Made by a program: the position numbers and the translations under genes | Notes under the pieces: model-generated | Seen by the model: only the letters and a program-made list of their open reading frames with translations | What the model was told of the DNA's origin: nothing | Database searches by the model: none | Assembly (NCBI RefSeq): GCF_913055165.1 | Contig: NZ_CAJXJS010000013.1 | Span: forward strand, 1 to 64,000 | Direction of reading: 5' to 3' | Source of the DNA: an uncultured Devosia sp. | Lineage (GTDB): Bacteria; Pseudomonadota; Alphaproteobacteria; Rhizobiales; Devosiaceae | DNA length: 64,000 bases | Part shown: positions 31,370-42,223 of the stretch, piece after piece | Layout: each line of letters begins with the position of its first letter | How positions within the stretch are numbered: position 1 is the first letter of the stretch

Positions 31370-34180
31370 TCACCCATTGACCACCTTCTTGTCCTGCGCC
31401 TTGTCCTCGCTGGGCCGCTTGAACACCGCCATCAGCACATCGTGGATCTTTTTTTGCCGCGATTTGACGTGGATTTTCTGGCCGGTGAGATCGGTGACGT
31501 AGAAAACGTCCACGGCCTTTTCGCCATAGGTGCCGATATGGGCTGAGCCGATGGTGAGGTTGAGATCGGAAATCTCCCGGGTCAGCGCATAGAGCAGACC
31601 GATGCGGTCGAGGCCCGACACCTCGATGACCGTGAACTTCTCCGAAATGGCATTGCTGACCGAAACCTGCGCCGGCAGGCTGAACGGCCTGAGGCGCTTG
31701 TTGTGACGGCTTTCCTTGCCCAGATCGATCAGCACCTGCCGCTTGCCCTGAAGCAATTGCTTGACGGTATCAATGATGCGGGTAGCGCGCACCTTTTCGT
31801 CCTCATCTGAGGTGAAGGAGCGTTTCAACCGGAAGGTGTCGATCGCCCTTCCGTCGCGGGTCGAGAAAATCTGCGCGCCGATGATCGAGGCATCCTGCAT
31901 GGTGCAGGCACCAGCGATCAGCGAGAGCAGCCGCGGATGGTCGGGTGTATAGAAGCTGACCTCGGTAATCCCCTCAAAAGCCTTGACCCGGATGGAGCCG
32001 GCAAAGGGCTGATCGGTGCTGTCGGCACTGCGGATCATCCGGGCGTGCTCGAGCTGCAATTCGGGCTCGGCGCGCAACCAATAGTGGTCGTAGTGCCGGG
32101 CCGTATAGGCTTCGATGTCGGCCGGCGCCCAACCCGAAAGGGCTTCGGTCAAGGCCTTGCGGGCCTCGTTGACGCGATCGGACTGGCTCACCTGGCTATG
32201 CCCCCCGGAGAGCAGGGGCTCGGTGGCGAAATAAAGGGCGCGCAGCAGCGAACCTTTCCAGCCGGTCCAGGTGCCCGGTCCGACCGCCCGGATGTCGCAA
32301 GCGGTGAGGATCATCAGCAGCGCCAGGCGCTGCGGCGACTGCACCACGTCGGCAAAGCTCTTTGCGGTTTCAGGGTCCTGGATATCGCGGGCCTGGGCGA
32401 TCTCGCTCATGAGCAGATGGTATTCGATCAGCCAGGAGACGGTGTCGGTTTCGGCCTCGGTCAACCCGAACCGCGGACAGAGCTTTTTCGCGATACGGGC
32501 GCCGGCAATGGAATGATCTTCCGGCCGCCCCTTGGCGATGTCGTGCAGGAACAAGGCCACATAGAGCAGGCGCGTGTCGTTGAGCTGCGGGAGGAGCTCA
32601 TGGGTGAGGGGCAGTTCGTCGCGCAGCCCACCATTGGCGATCTGGGCCATGACGCCGACGGCACGGATCAGATGTTCGTCCACTGTATAATGGTGATACA
32701 TGTTGAACTGCATCAGGGCGACGATCTTGCCGAAATCGGGGACGAACTTGCCCAGAACCCCGCTCTCGTTCATCTGCCGCAGAATGCGCTCGACATAGTT
32801 GGCGCTGGTCAGGATGGTGAGGAAATGCGCATTGGCCTTGGGGTCGTTGCGCAGCTTGTTGTCGATCAGCCTGAGGCTGTCGCGGATGACCTTGATGGCG
32901 TCTGGGTGGAACAGCAATTCCTCGCGACCGGCCACCATGAAGGCGCGGATGAGATTGACCGGATCCTTCTCGAACACGTCGGGCCCGGCAATATTGAGCC
33001 GCCCGGTATCGATGATGAAGGCGGTCTCGCCCTTGATCTTGGATTTGCCGGAACGGAAGGGGGCGAGCACGCGCCCGACCAGGTCCATGTCCTTGGCGTG
33101 GTGGAATTCCAGGCTCGCGCAGATGATGCGGGTGAGGTCCCCGACATCCTTGGCGACCAGAAAATAGCGCTTCATGAAGCGCTCGACGCCCAGCATGCCG
33201 AGCCGCTCGGCATAGCCCATGCGATGGGCCAGTTCGGGCTGCATGTCGAAGGTCAGTTTTTCGTCGGCGCGGCCGGTGATGAAATGCAGGTGGCACCGGA
33301 CCGCCCAGAGAAAATCCTCCGCGCGCGAGAACAGACGATATTCGGCCGCCGAGAGCACACCCTTGCCCACCAGCTCCTGGCTGGTGCGGACGGAAAAGAA
33401 GTACTTGCCGATCCAGAACAGCGTGTTGAGGTCCCTCAGGCCGCCCTTACCGTCCTTGATATTGGGCTCAACCACATAGCGGGTATTGCCCATCTGCTTG
33501 TGCCGTTCATCACGCTCGGCCATCTTGGCGGCAATGAACTCGGGGCCCGTCTTGGGCATGATCTCGGATTCGAAGCGATGGGTGAGCTGGTCATAGAGCC
33601 CCTTGTCGCCGGTGAGAAACCGCGCTTCGAGCGTTGCGGTGCGCACGGTCATGTCGGCGCGGGCCATGCGGATGCATTCGTCCACCGAACGTACGGCGTG
33701 GCCAACCTTCTGGCCGAGGTCCCAGAGCATATAGAGAATATATTCGGTGACCTGTTCGCCCCAAGGCGTTTGCTTGTAGGGCAGGATGAAGAGCAGATCG
33801 ATATCCGATCCCGGCGCCAGCGTGCCACGGCCATAGCCGCCAACGGCCGACAGCGCGATGGCCTCGGCGCCGGAGGGATTGTCGACCGGATAGACGCGCA
33901 TGGTGGCAAAGCGGTGCACGGCGATGATGATCTCGTCCTGTGCCGCGCACAGATTCTGGGCGCAACGCGTACCCTTGCCGTTGGCAACAAGCTCGGCCTC
34001 GGCGCTTGTGCGGGCATCAGCCAGGGTCTGGCGGATATGGGCCAGCACCAGCGCACGGGCATTGGGCGAGCGGGCCGGCTCATCGCCCACAAGGGCATCG
34101 AACTCTGCCAGCAGCATATCGGCGGTCTTGAGCGCGAACTGTGCCTTTTTGGGCCGGGCCTCAGCTTCGACGAGCGTCAT
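31370..34180 (-). CDS. glnD: Bifunctional PII uridylyltransferase/uridylyl-removing enzyme
   Basis: Nitrogen sensor that uridylylates PII proteins when glutamine is low and removes UMP when it is high. 936 residues: a nucleotidyltransferase domain with [19 protein letters not shown] (about residues 109-127), a linker, an HD domain with [12 protein letters not shown] (about 540), and two C-terminal ACT domains (about 745-830 and 855-930) that bind glutamine. Its start overlaps the 3' end of mutS by 20 bases, so the two are cotranscribed. Confidence 0.97.
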   Translation of the reverse strand: MTLVEAEARPKKAQFALKTADMLLAEFDALVGDEPARSPNARALVLAHIRQTLADARTSAEAELVANGKGTRCAQNLCAAQDEIIIAVHRFATMRVYPVDNPSGAEAIALSAVGGYGRGTLAPGSDIDLLFILPYKQTPWGEQVTEYILYMLWDLGQKVGHAVRSVDECIRMARADMTVRTATLEARFLTGDKGLYDQLTHRFESEIMPKTGPEFIAAKMAERDERHKQMGNTRYVVEPNIKDGKGGLRDLNTLFWIGKYFFSVRTSQELVGKGVLSAAEYRLFSRAEDFLWAVRCHLHFITGRADEKLTFDMQPELAHRMGYAERLGMLGVERFMKRYFLVAKDVGDLTRIICASLEFHHAKDMDLVGRVLAPFRSGKSKIKGETAFIIDTGRLNIAGPDVFEKDPVNLIRAFMVAGREELLFHPDAIKVIRDSLRLIDNKLRNDPKANAHFLTILTSANYVERILRQMNESGVLGKFVPDFGKIVALMQFNMYHHYTVDEHLIRAVGVMAQIANGGLRDELPLTHELLPQLNDTRLLYVALFLHDIAKGRPEDHSIAGARIAKKLCPRFGLTEAETDTVSWLIEYHLLMSEIAQARDIQDPETAKSFADVVQSPQRLALLMILTACDIRAVGPGTWTGWKGSLLRALYFATEPLLSGGHSQVSQSDRVNEARKALTEALSGWAPADIEAYTARHYDHYWLRAEPELQLEHARMIRSADSTDQPFAGSIRVKAFEGITEVSFYTPDHPRLLSLIAGACTMQDASIIGAQIFSTRDGRAIDTFRLKRSFTSDEDEKVRATRIIDTVKQLLQGKRQVLIDLGKESRHNKRLRPFSLPAQVSVSNAISEKFTVIEVSGLDRIGLLYALTREISDLNLTIGSAHIGTYGEKAVDVFYVTDLTGQKIHVKSRQKKIHDVLMAVFKRPSEDKAQDKKVVNG

Positions 34181-36872
34181 CGCGGATTTTCTTTAGTTGG
34201 TAGAGCGCTTCGATAGCCTTCAGGGGTGTCATCTCATCGGGACGAATGGCGTCGAGCGCTTCATGGATGGGATCCTTGCCCTTCGATGCCGGGGCCGGCT
34301 GATGGGCAAAGAGCGGCAGATCGTCTAGCACGCTGGCCTTCTGGCTGGAAGAGGCGGTACCGGCCGAGCGCTGTTCGAGTAGATCAAGAACCTGTTTGGC
34401 GCGGGCAATGACCGGTTCGGGCAGGCCCGCCAGGCGCGCCACCTGAATGCCATAGGAGCGGTCGGCGGCGCCGGGCCCCACTTCGTGCAGGAACACCACC
34501 TCGCCCTCCCATTCGCGCACCTTCATGGTGACATTGGCGACGCGAGACAGGGTTTTAGCCAGCGCGGTCAATTCGTGGAAATGCGTGGCGAAGAGGGCCC
34601 GGCAACCGGTGGTTTCATGCAAGGCTTCCACGGCGGCCCAGGCGATGGAGAGGCCATCGAAGGTGGCGGTCCCACGCCCGATCTCATCCAGAACCACCAG
34701 GGAGCGCCGGGTGGCGCGGTTGAGAATGGCGGCGGTTTCCACCATTTCGACCATGAAGGTTGATCGGCCATGGGCAATATCGTCGCTGGCGCCGACGCGC
34801 GAGAACAGCCTGTCCACCACCCCGATATGGGCGCTGTCGGCCGGCACGTAGCAACCCATCTGGGCGAGAATGGCAATCAGCGCGTTCTGCCGGAGGAAAG
34901 TCGACTTACCCCCCATATTGGGGCCCGTGACCAGCCAGAGGGCCCCGCCGCCGGCCTCTTCGCTTCCCGAGAGATCGGCATCATTGGCAACAAAACTCTG
35001 GCCCTCGGCCTTGACCATCAACTCCACGACAGGATGACGACCGCCGGAAATGGCAAAAGCAAGGCTGTTGTCGACGATCGGGCGGCAATAGCCGCGCGTG
35101 GCGGACACTTCGGCGAGAGCGGCGGTCACATCGAGCTCGGCCAAGGCATCGGCAAGTCCCTGCAACTGGCTGGTGCGCGCCAGGGTCTCCTGGCGCAACC
35201 GGGCAAAGATGGCCAGCTCGATTTCGAGCGCCGCGTCCTGCGCCCGGGCGATGCGGCCTTCCAGTTCGGCCAGCTCGGTGGTGGTAAAGCGCATGGCGTT
35301 GGCCAGCGTCTGACGATGGATGAAGCTCTCCCGAAAGGGGGCTTCGAGCAGTTTCTGGCCATGGGCAGCCGGCACCTCGACGAAATAGCCGAGCACACCA
35401 TTGTGCTTGATCTTCAAGGACCGCACATCGGTCTCGTCCATCAGCCGGGCTTGGAGCGCCGCCACCACAGCGCGGGTCTCGCGGCCCAGCGCGCGTTCCT
35501 CATCGAGCTTTGCGTCATAGCCGGCGCGCACGAAGCCGCCGTCACGATTGAGCAGCGGCAACTCATCATCCAGCGCCACCGCCAATTCGCTGGCAAGCAG
35601 CTGTGGCGCGGCGCCAAGGGTTTGCGTCAGGCCATCCAGTATGCTGGGCAAGTCGGATTGTGCGCGCAGATGCTGCGCCAGCTCCAGAGCGGCACCCACA
35701 GCCTTGCCAATGGCGCTGAGATCGCGCGGGCCGCCACGCTCCAGGGCGAGGCGCGACAAGGCACGGGCCAGATCGGGCACGGATTTGAGGTCCTGGCGCA
35801 GGCGGCCCCGCAACAACGTATCCTCGACGAGCCGGGCTACAGCATCGAGCCGATCATTGATCGGCCCGGCGGCGCATAAGGGGGCGGCCAGCCGGCCCGC
35901 CAGCAGGCGGGCACCGGGCGCGGTGGCGGTCAGGTCGATGGCCTGGCGGAGCGAGCCCCGCGCCTGGCCGCGCTGGGTCTGCAGTATTTCAAGGCTTGCC
36001 CGGGTCGCAGCATCAATGGCCATGCCCGCGGCTTCATCGGTGCGGGGCGGCCGCAGCGGCGGATGGCGGCCCTTCTGGCTCTCACTGACATAGGCGACCA
36101 GCGCCCCCAAAGCCGCTCTTCCAGCACGGGAAACAATGGTGGGGTCGAACTGATCATCCGCAAAACTCTGCCGCAGGCGTGGCATGGCTGCTTCGCTGTC
36201 AACCAACTCCGGGGCGATGGCCGAAGCAATGCCCGCCCAGGACGGCGCGAATAGATGCCGCTCGACAAGGGCTGCTCGCGTCGCTTCGGTCAGCAGCAGT
36301 TCGGCCGGGGCGATGCGGGCCATCTCGTCGGCCAGCTGGGCCGCGGCCAGATCGCAGACAAAGGTCTCGCCGGTCGAAATATCGGCCCATGCCAGGGCAA
36401 AGTCGGTATCGCCATGACGCACCATAGCCAGTGCGGCCAGATAATTGGCCGAGCGGGCATCGAGATGATCGTCTTCGGTCAGCGTGCCGGGGGTCACCAG
36501 ACGCACGACATCGCGCCGCACCACCGATTTGGAACCGCGCTTCTTGGCTTCGGCGGGGTCTTCCATCTGCTCGCAGATGGCCACGCGGTGACCCAGGCGG
36601 ATCAGCTTGTTGAGATAATCATTGGCGGCGTGGATGGGCACGCCGCACATCTGGATATCCTCGCCCAGATGCTTGCCGCGCTTGGTGAGCACGATGCCCA
36701 AGGCGACGCTGGCGATCTCGGCGTCCTCGAAGAACAGCTCGTAGAAATCGCCCATGCGATAGAACAGCAAATAGCCGGGGTTGACCGCCTTGATCTCGAA
36801 ATATTGCGCCATCATGGGCGTCAGCCCCGCAGGTGCGGGGCCGGAGGCGGCCTCGAAAGGGGTCTGGTCCAT
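34161..36872 (-). CDS. mutS: DNA mismatch repair protein MutS
   Basis: Recognises mismatches and recruits MutL. The 903 residues are slightly longer than E. coli MutS. The mismatch-binding domain has [14 protein letters not shown] (about residues 42-55), the equivalent of the Phe-x-Glu wedge. Walker A is [14 protein letters not shown] (about 645), and Walker B with the signature [16 protein letters not shown] follows. A helix-turn-helix region ([18 protein letters not shown]) and the C-terminal tail end the protein. It heads the mutS-glnD unit. Confidence 0.98.
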   Translation of the reverse strand: MDQTPFEAASGPAPAGLTPMMAQYFEIKAVNPGYLLFYRMGDFYELFFEDAEIASVALGIVLTKRGKHLGEDIQMCGVPIHAANDYLNKLIRLGHRVAICEQMEDPAEAKKRGSKSVVRRDVVRLVTPGTLTEDDHLDARSANYLAALAMVRHGDTDFALAWADISTGETFVCDLAAAQLADEMARIAPAELLLTEATRAALVERHLFAPSWAGIASAIAPELVDSEAAMPRLRQSFADDQFDPTIVSRAGRAALGALVAYVSESQKGRHPPLRPPRTDEAAGMAIDAATRASLEILQTQRGQARGSLRQAIDLTATAPGARLLAGRLAAPLCAAGPINDRLDAVARLVEDTLLRGRLRQDLKSVPDLARALSRLALERGGPRDLSAIGKAVGAALELAQHLRAQSDLPSILDGLTQTLGAAPQLLASELAVALDDELPLLNRDGGFVRAGYDAKLDEERALGRETRAVVAALQARLMDETDVRSLKIKHNGVLGYFVEVPAAHGQKLLEAPFRESFIHRQTLANAMRFTTTELAELEGRIARAQDAALEIELAIFARLRQETLARTSQLQGLADALAELDVTAALAEVSATRGYCRPIVDNSLAFAISGGRHPVVELMVKAEGQSFVANDADLSGSEEAGGGALWLVTGPNMGGKSTFLRQNALIAILAQMGCYVPADSAHIGVVDRLFSRVGASDDIAHGRSTFMVEMVETAAILNRATRRSLVVLDEIGRGTATFDGLSIAWAAVEALHETTGCRALFATHFHELTALAKTLSRVANVTMKVREWEGEVVFLHEVGPGAADRSYGIQVARLAGLPEPVIARAKQVLDLLEQRSAGTASSSQKASVLDDLPLFAHQPAPASKGKDPIHEALDAIRPDEMTPLKAIEALYQLKKIRDDARRS

Positions 36873-36927
36873 GGGCGCGGGCAGTCAGGGCTCGAAATTG
36901 ATCCCGGACCTTAGGCGGTTCGCGCAC

Positions 36928-36967
36928 AAAAACCAACCGGGTGAAACAGGTTTGCCCGGTTGGTTTT
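36928..36967 (-). terminator. Terminator of the DUF2189 gene
   Basis: AAAACCAACCGGG / CCCGGTTGGTTTT is a long stem with T-rich end on the minus strand, starting 10 bases after the DUF2189 stop. It may also act towards the plus strand. Confidence 0.85.
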
Positions 36968-36976
36968 GATCGAGAT

Positions 36977-37792
36977 TCAGGCGTCGCGGATGAGTGACAC
37001 CGGCTCCACCAGCTTGCGGTAGAGATGCCAGGTGGCGTGGCCAAGAATGGGCAGTACCACGGCCAGGCCAACAAAGAGCGGCAAGGAGCCCAGGAAGATG
37101 GCGGCCCCGACAATGACGCCCCAGGCAAAGAGCGGCACACGATTATACATCACGGCCCGGAACGAGGTTTCCACGGCCACATAGGCCCCGACATCCCGAT
37201 CAAGCATCAGTGGAAAGGCGATGACCGTGGTGCAGAGCACTACGAGCGCGAACAGGGCGCCAATGCCCGTGCCGACCGCCAGCAGGGTCATGCCCCCCGG
37301 CTGCGTCAATACCTGGGCAAGCAGGGCGTCCAGAGTGCGTGGGGGTGATGCGCCGAACAGGCTCTCATAAAGCGTCTGGGCGCTGGTGAGCCAAAGGGTA
37401 AACAGCACGAAAAGCATGGCGCCGACCGCCAGGATGCCGCCCAAGGCAGGAGAGCGCAACACGCTCATCGCATCCCGCCAGCTTGGATCCTCACCCCTTT
37501 CGAGCCGTCGCGACACCTCGTAGAGCGGCAGGGCGGCGATCGGGCCCACCAGGGCAAAGCCGCCGACCAGGGGATAGAGCAGCGTCCAGGCGTGCCAGCC
37601 ATTCATCCAGACGGTCAGGACGATGCCGATGATGGGATAGATCAGCATCAGCAGCACATAATGGCTCGGCTTGGCCCAGAAATCGGCCGCGCCACGCCGC
37701 AGCGCCTCGCCGAGATCAGCCATTGTGATCCGCCGGATTGCCGGCAAGTCGAGCTTGTCACCGACGCCGGACATGACATGCATTCGAGCCAT
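36977..37792 (-). CDS. DUF2189 integral membrane protein
   Basis: 271 residues. A short cytoplasmic N-terminus with RRITMADLGEALRRGAADFWAKPSHY precedes about six membrane helices. The DUF2189 pattern includes FALVGPIAALPLYEVSRRLERGEDPSW and MLDRDVGAYVAVETSFRAV. The start is the ATG at 37792 with GGAGGAG upstream; in-frame sequence further up overlaps metY's region and is not family-like. Function is unknown; membrane stress or cytochrome-related roles have been guessed for the family but are unproven. Confidence 0.85.
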   Translation of the reverse strand: MARMHVMSGVGDKLDLPAIRRITMADLGEALRRGAADFWAKPSHYVLLMLIYPIIGIVLTVWMNGWHAWTLLYPLVGGFALVGPIAALPLYEVSRRLERGEDPSWRDAMSVLRSPALGGILAVGAMLFVLFTLWLTSAQTLYESLFGASPPRTLDALLAQVLTQPGGMTLLAVGTGIGALFALVVLCTTVIAFPLMLDRDVGAYVAVETSFRAVMYNRVPLFAWGVIVGAAIFLGSLPLFVGLAVVLPILGHATWHLYRKLVEPVSLIRDA

Positions 37793-37896
37793 GGTCGTCA
37801 CTCCTCCACCTGATGCGGGGGTCGCAGACTGCGTGAAGCGCATGACCGGCGCGAGACGCAGGATGCGACCGCTATGACGCCATATTAGGCCTGAAA

Positions 37897-37916
37897 CCGG
37901 GGGCTGTCGCCCCCGG
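37897..37916 (-). terminator. Terminator of metY
   Basis: CCGGGGGC / GCCCCCGG with a TGTC loop, followed on the minus strand by TTTCAGG, 15 bases after the metY stop. Confidence 0.6.
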
Positions 37917-37931
37917 CTCGGCATTTTGTGA

Positions 37932-39203
37932 TCAGGCCTTGGCCAGGGCCTGGTTGATGTCGGCGATGATGTCATCGACATGTTCGATGCCCACCGAAAT
38001 GCGCACCAGGTCCTCGGACACGCCAGCCTTCTCGAGTTCCTCTGGCGAGAGCTGGCGGTGGGTGGTGGTGGCCGGATGGCATGCCAGCGATTTGGCATCG
38101 CCGATATTGACCAGACGAAGGATCATCTGCAGGGCGTCGATGAAGCGGGCTCCTGCCTCCTTGCCGCCCTGGATGCCGAAAGAGAGGATGCCCGACCCCG
38201 AGCCCCTGGAGATCTTCTGCGCCGTCGGGTGATAGGGGCTGTCCTCAAGACCGGCATAGTTCACCCAGGCTACCTTGGGGTGGCTTTTGAGGTGCTGCGC
38301 GACCTTGAGCGCATTGGCGCAATGGCGCTCCATGCGCAGCCCCAGGGTTTCAAGGCCCTGGAGGATCATGAAGGCATTCATAGGGGAGAGGGCCGCCCCG
38401 GTATTGCGCAGCGGCACCACGCGGGCGCGACCGATATAGGCCGCCGGGCCCAGCGCTTCGGTATAGACCACGCCGTGATAGGACGGATCAGGCTCGTTAA
38501 GGACGGGGAAGCGGGCCGCATTCGCCTTCCAGTCAAACTTGCCCGAATCCACGATAACACCGCCGATCGAAGTGCCATGACCGCCGATATATTTGGTCAG
38601 CGAGTGCACCACGATGTCGGCACCAAAATCGAAGGGCTTGGTCAGGTAAGGGGTGGCCACGGTGTTGTCGACGATCACCGGCACACCATGGCGATGGGCA
38701 ATCTCGGCGATCTTTTCGATGTCCACGACATTGCCGGCCGGATTGCCAATGGATTCGAGGAAGACGGCCTTGGTGTTCTCGTCGATGGCCTTTTCGAAAC
38801 CCTCGTAGTCGTCGTGATGCACCAGCCGCGTCTCGATGCCCTGGCGCGGGAAAGAGTGGACGAACAGGTTGTAGGTGCCGCCATAGAGCTGGGAAACCGA
38901 GACGATATTGTCGCCGACGCCGGCAATGGTCTGGATGGCATAGGTGATGGCCGCCATGCCCGAGGCCAGACCCAGGGCACCGATGCCGCCCTCCATCTCC
39001 GCAATCCGCGCCTCCAGAACCGCAGTCGTGGGGTTCATGATGCGGGTATAGATGTTGCCCGCCACCTTGAGATCGAACAGGTCGGCCCCGTGCTGGGTGT
39101 CATCGAAGGTGTAAGACGTTGTCTGGTAAATCGGCACGGCCGCCGCCTTGGTCGTGGCCTCCGATTCGTATCCATGATGCAGGGCGATGGATTCGAGTTT
39201 CAT
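37932..39203 (-). CDS. metY: O-acetylhomoserine aminocarboxypropyltransferase
   Basis: PLP enzyme converting O-acetylhomoserine and sulfide (or methanethiol) to homocysteine or methionine. The 423 residues fit the MetY length rather than MetB/MetC (about 385). Key segments: [34 protein letters not shown] (phosphate and substrate binding), [14 protein letters not shown], and the PLP-lysine motif [11 protein letters not shown] (Lys about 205). The 110-base leader shows no recognisable SAM riboswitch. It appears monocistronic. Confidence 0.93.
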   Translation of the reverse strand: MKLESIALHHGYESEATTKAAAVPIYQTTSYTFDDTQHGADLFDLKVAGNIYTRIMNPTTAVLEARIAEMEGGIGALGLASGMAAITYAIQTIAGVGDNIVSVSQLYGGTYNLFVHSFPRQGIETRLVHHDDYEGFEKAIDENTKAVFLESIGNPAGNVVDIEKIAEIAHRHGVPVIVDNTVATPYLTKPFDFGADIVVHSLTKYIGGHGTSIGGVIVDSGKFDWKANAARFPVLNEPDPSYHGVVYTEALGPAAYIGRARVVPLRNTGAALSPMNAFMILQGLETLGLRMERHCANALKVAQHLKSHPKVAWVNYAGLEDSPYHPTAQKISRGSGSGILSFGIQGGKEAGARFIDALQMILRLVNIGDAKSLACHPATTTHRQLSPEELEKAGVSEDLVRISVGIEHVDDIIADINQALAKA

Positions 39204-39258
39204 TATTGGCTCCCTTTGACTCGCGGCAGCCAGACTCGCCGGTCAACCCGAAAATGAC

Positions 39259-39297
39259 AAGGCGCGGAAGAGACAAGCCGTTCTCTCCCGCGCCTTT
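39259..39297 (-). terminator. Terminator of the GH43 xylosidase gene
   Basis: AAGGCGCGG and CCGCGCCTT (with further pairing of AAGAGAC/GAGAGAA) form a long hairpin 17 bases after the GH43 stop; TTGTCATTTT follows on the minus strand. Confidence 0.7.
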
Positions 39298-39313
39298 GAT
39301 TGAGACGACGATG

Positions 39314-40936
39314 CTATTTGAGGCTGTCGATCTCGTAGCGGTCCGAAGCATCGTGCTGCGGACGATAGAGGAAATAGTCAAAGCTGGCCGGGCTCGCCGT
39401 GCCGTTGAGGTCGCTGGCCGCCATGCCGACAAAGGCGCCGGTGAAGCTGCCATGGGCCTGGTGGCCGCCACACTCGTCCGAGAGAATGGACGCATCGAGA
39501 ACCGGGCCGATAGGCTGCAGCTCCTGGCCCTCGAGGGCGTAGAAGAATTGCAGCGCCCGGCCCCGAATGGTCAATGCGAGCTTCACCTTGCCCTCATTGG
39601 GGATCTGCACCGGATCGGCGGGGAAGCGAAGATTGCCGTCGGGCCAGGAGATTTCCGAGCTCATCAGCAGGAGTTCGCGCTGCCCGTCGGAGTGGGCGGT
39701 GACGGCGAGGTAGAAAAAGTTGTAACGGCTGTAATAGGCCGTCAGACCGGCAAAGGTGCGCTCGTCGGTTGGTTTGAAATCCACCACCGTCTCGGCATCA
39801 TAGGAGAAATGCTGCTGCCGCCGGGCCACCAGCGCCTGCTCGAACCAGGAGCCGATGGATTCGCGCCCGAACAGGGTGAGCTTGCCGCCCTCGGTCGAGA
39901 AGATGCGATCGGTGTCGGGGGTGCGCAGCCACTGGAAGTCGATCGGGAGGCCCTTCTCGAAGCTGTAGCGCTGTTCGGCCCAGTATCCGGCTTCGTCGCG
40001 CGTGCCGGGCACCTCGACATGGAGGGAGGGCACCGGCCCATTCTTCACATAAAGCCAGTCGTCCTCGCCCCAATAGGCTTCCTGGATAGCGGTCTCACGC
40101 CCCAGTACGCAACGCCGCTCCTGCGTCGTCGGGCGGCCGGTCAGGTGCACGAGATAGGTCTTTCCCTCTGGGGTCTCGACAATGTCGCCATGGCCGGCGC
40201 GCTGTAGGGCTGCCAGCGGCGCATCCTTGGAAGTCAGCACATATTGATCCGGATGAGTCTCATAGGGCCCATCGATCGTGCGCGAGCGGGCGAAGGTGCA
40301 GGCATGGTCATAGGCCGTCCCGCCCTCGGCGGTGAGCAGATAGTACCATCCATTGCGTTTATAGAGATGCGGACCCTCGACCAGCTTGAGGTCGGTGCCC
40401 TTGTAGATGTTCTTGATCGGGCCGACGAGCTTGCCGGCCTTGGGGTCGAATTCCTGCAAGACGATACCGGCGAACAGCAGCGGTCGATGGCGGTGGTCCC
40501 AAGTCATGTTGACGAACCACTTCCTGCCGTCGTCGTCGTGGAACAGGCTGGGATCAAAGCCCGAGGAATTGACATAGATCGGATCGGACCAGGGGCCTTC
40601 GATATCGTCCGCCCAGACGATGTAATTGTGGGCGTCCTTGAACGAGCCGTCCTTGCGCTTGACGTCGGTGTAGACAAGCCAGAACTTCTCCCCATCATGG
40701 GTGAGGCAGGGGGCCCAGACGCCGCAACTGTCCGGATCGCCGCGCATGTCGAGCTGGCTCTTGCGGGTCAAGGGCCGCGTAATCAGCTCCCAGTTGGCAA
40801 GGTCCTTCGAATGATGGATTTGCACCCCCGGAAACCACTCGAAAGTGGAGGTGGCGATGTAATAATCGTCGCCGACGCGCAGAATCGAGGGGTCGGGATT
40901 GAAGCCGGGGAGGATGGGATTGGTCAGTTGGGGCAT
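39314..40936 (-). CDS. Glycoside hydrolase family 43 beta-xylosidase
   Basis: 540 residues, no signal peptide, so probably cytoplasmic hydrolysis of imported xylo-oligosaccharides. The GH43 five-blade propeller begins NPILPGFNPDPSILRVGDDY (catalytic Asp about 14) and includes SSGFDPSLFHDDDGRKW and KLVEGPHLYKRNGWYYL (catalytic Glu about 190). A C-terminal beta-sandwich (about 330-540) is typical of the XynB-type subgroup. The ATG at 40936 has AGGAG upstream. Adjacent xylA and xylB genes support the assignment; a dual arabinofuranosidase activity is possible. Confidence 0.93.
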   Translation of the reverse strand: MPQLTNPILPGFNPDPSILRVGDDYYIATSTFEWFPGVQIHHSKDLANWELITRPLTRKSQLDMRGDPDSCGVWAPCLTHDGEKFWLVYTDVKRKDGSFKDAHNYIVWADDIEGPWSDPIYVNSSGFDPSLFHDDDGRKWFVNMTWDHRHRPLLFAGIVLQEFDPKAGKLVGPIKNIYKGTDLKLVEGPHLYKRNGWYYLLTAEGGTAYDHACTFARSRTIDGPYETHPDQYVLTSKDAPLAALQRAGHGDIVETPEGKTYLVHLTGRPTTQERRCVLGRETAIQEAYWGEDDWLYVKNGPVPSLHVEVPGTRDEAGYWAEQRYSFEKGLPIDFQWLRTPDTDRIFSTEGGKLTLFGRESIGSWFEQALVARRQQHFSYDAETVVDFKPTDERTFAGLTAYYSRYNFFYLAVTAHSDGQRELLLMSSEISWPDGNLRFPADPVQIPNEGKVKLALTIRGRALQFFYALEGQELQPIGPVLDASILSDECGGHQAHGSFTGAFVGMAASDLNGTASPASFDYFLYRPQHDASDRYEIDSLK

Positions 40937-41073
40937 GAAAATCTCCTGCGATGGCACGAAATCGTCGTCATCTGCGTTTTGAGGGGTTGAAAGAGACATT
41001 CCATCAGTTGCCGGCCGGGCCATCTCGTCCGGACTGATCGGGAATAGAGTGAAGCGTCACAAACCGCAGGCCG

Positions 41074-42183
41074 ATGGTCCGAGCGGTCAGAGATGGAAAG
41101 AACGCCTTGGATCTGCATATTCGCGAGCTGAGCTACTGGAAGAACGTCAAGTCCAAGATGCGGCTGCAGCCCTTTGTGCATGCCGTGGAATCCAGCGCGG
41201 TGCCTATTGCCATTGCCGACCCGTTCGAGCCCGACTGCCCGCTGGTGTTCGTCAATGACGCCTTTCTCAAACTGACGGGCTATGGGGAAGACGAGGTGCT
41301 GGGGCGCAATTGCCGTTTCCTGCAGGGACCGGAAACGTGCGACGAGGATCGGCAGGCGCTCAAGGCGGCGCTGGCAGAGCGCCAGACCATCAGCCATGAA
41401 ATTCTGAACTACAAGAAGGATGGCACTCCGTTCTGGAACGAGCTGCATATGGCGCCCATGCTCGACGATGCCGGGGAACTGCTTTACTTCATCGCCACGC
41501 AGGTCGACATCACCGAGCGGGTGAACCGGCAGACAGGCCTGCAGCAGGCGCTGGACGAGCGCACCGAGGCCCTGCGCGACCAGGCGCAACGCACCCACGA
41601 CATGGCTCGCGAGATGACGCATCGGGTGCGCAATTCCCTGGCGCTGATCCAGGCCATGCTGCGCATGCAGCTCTCCAGCCTTTCGGACGACACGGCGCGC
41701 AACGCCCTGGTCGGCGCCTTGAGCCGCATTCAGGCGATCGTTGAAATCCAGCGCATCATCGAGCACGCGGAACTCGATGTGCGCATCGAGATCGGCGATA
41801 TCATCGGCTCGATCTGCGACAAGCTCGACCATATCAACCGCGCCCATGTGGTGGCCTCCGCGGACAAGATCGAGATCAGCGAGGAATTGGTGACCCCGGT
41901 GGCGCTGATCGTTTCCGAGCTGGTGACCAATGCGCAAAAGCATGCCTATGGGCCCGAAGATGGTGGCATCATTGCCGTGACGGCCCGGCGCCGGCCCGGA
42001 GCGATCGAATTGTGCGTGCGCGATGACGGACGCGGTGTGCCGGAAGGTTTTGACCCAAGGACGGTGAAGGGTTTCGGCATGAAGATGCTGATGCAGGAAA
42101 TTGCGCATCTGGACGCCACCCTGTCGGTGAGTCGGCTTGATAAAGGCAGCAGCTTCACCATCACCATTCCGCACCAGACCTGA
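41074..42183 (+). CDS. LOV-domain blue-light sensor histidine kinase
   Basis: 369 residues, soluble. A PAS/LOV domain (about residues 32-140) contains GRNCRFLQG with the photoactive Cys near residue 80 that bonds FMN, followed by NYKKDGTPFWNELHMAP and YFIATQVDIT with the signalling Gln. A HisKA_2 dimerisation domain has MTHRVRNSLALIQAM (phospho-His about 183). The ATPase carries ELVTNAQKHAYG (about 284), DDGRGVPEGF and GFGMKML. This is the arrangement of Brucella-type LOV-HK. The start is uncertain (weak site at 41074; TTG codons downstream are possible). It lies between a xylosidase and xylA, divergent from the first. Confidence 0.93.
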   Translation: MVRAVRDGKNALDLHIRELSYWKNVKSKMRLQPFVHAVESSAVPIAIADPFEPDCPLVFVNDAFLKLTGYGEDEVLGRNCRFLQGPETCDEDRQALKAALAERQTISHEILNYKKDGTPFWNELHMAPMLDDAGELLYFIATQVDITERVNRQTGLQQALDERTEALRDQAQRTHDMAREMTHRVRNSLALIQAMLRMQLSSLSDDTARNALVGALSRIQAIVEIQRIIEHAELDVRIEIGDIIGSICDKLDHINRAHVVASADKIEISEELVTPVALIVSELVTNAQKHAYGPEDGGIIAVTARRRPGAIELCVRDDGRGVPEGFDPRTVKGFGMKMLMQEIAHLDATLSVSRLDKGSSFTITIPHQT

Positions 42184-42186
42184 GAT

Positions 42187-42212
42187 CCCGGCCCCTCGAT
42201 GAAGGGGCCGGG
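42187..42212. terminator. Hairpin between the LOV kinase gene and xylA
   Basis: CCCGGCCCC / GGGGCCGGG lies between the two convergent stops. No U run follows on either strand, so it is at best a weak intrinsic terminator. Confidence 0.5.
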
Positions 42213-42223
42213 CCCAGCATGGC

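Noticed and set aside
31937-34216. 759-codon open frame opposite glnD
   Set aside because: Antisense shadow of a complete glnD with nucleotidyltransferase, HD and ACT motifs.
36936-36950. GGGTGAAACAGG resembling half a parS site
   Set aside because: Only one arm matches, and it is the loop of the DUF2189 terminator.
37980-39257. 425-codon open frame opposite metY
   Set aside because: Shadow; metY is complete with its PLP lysine.
39204-39310. Possible SAM riboswitch before metY
   Set aside because: The leader lacks the conserved SAM-II core and its main hairpin is the terminator of the GH43 gene.
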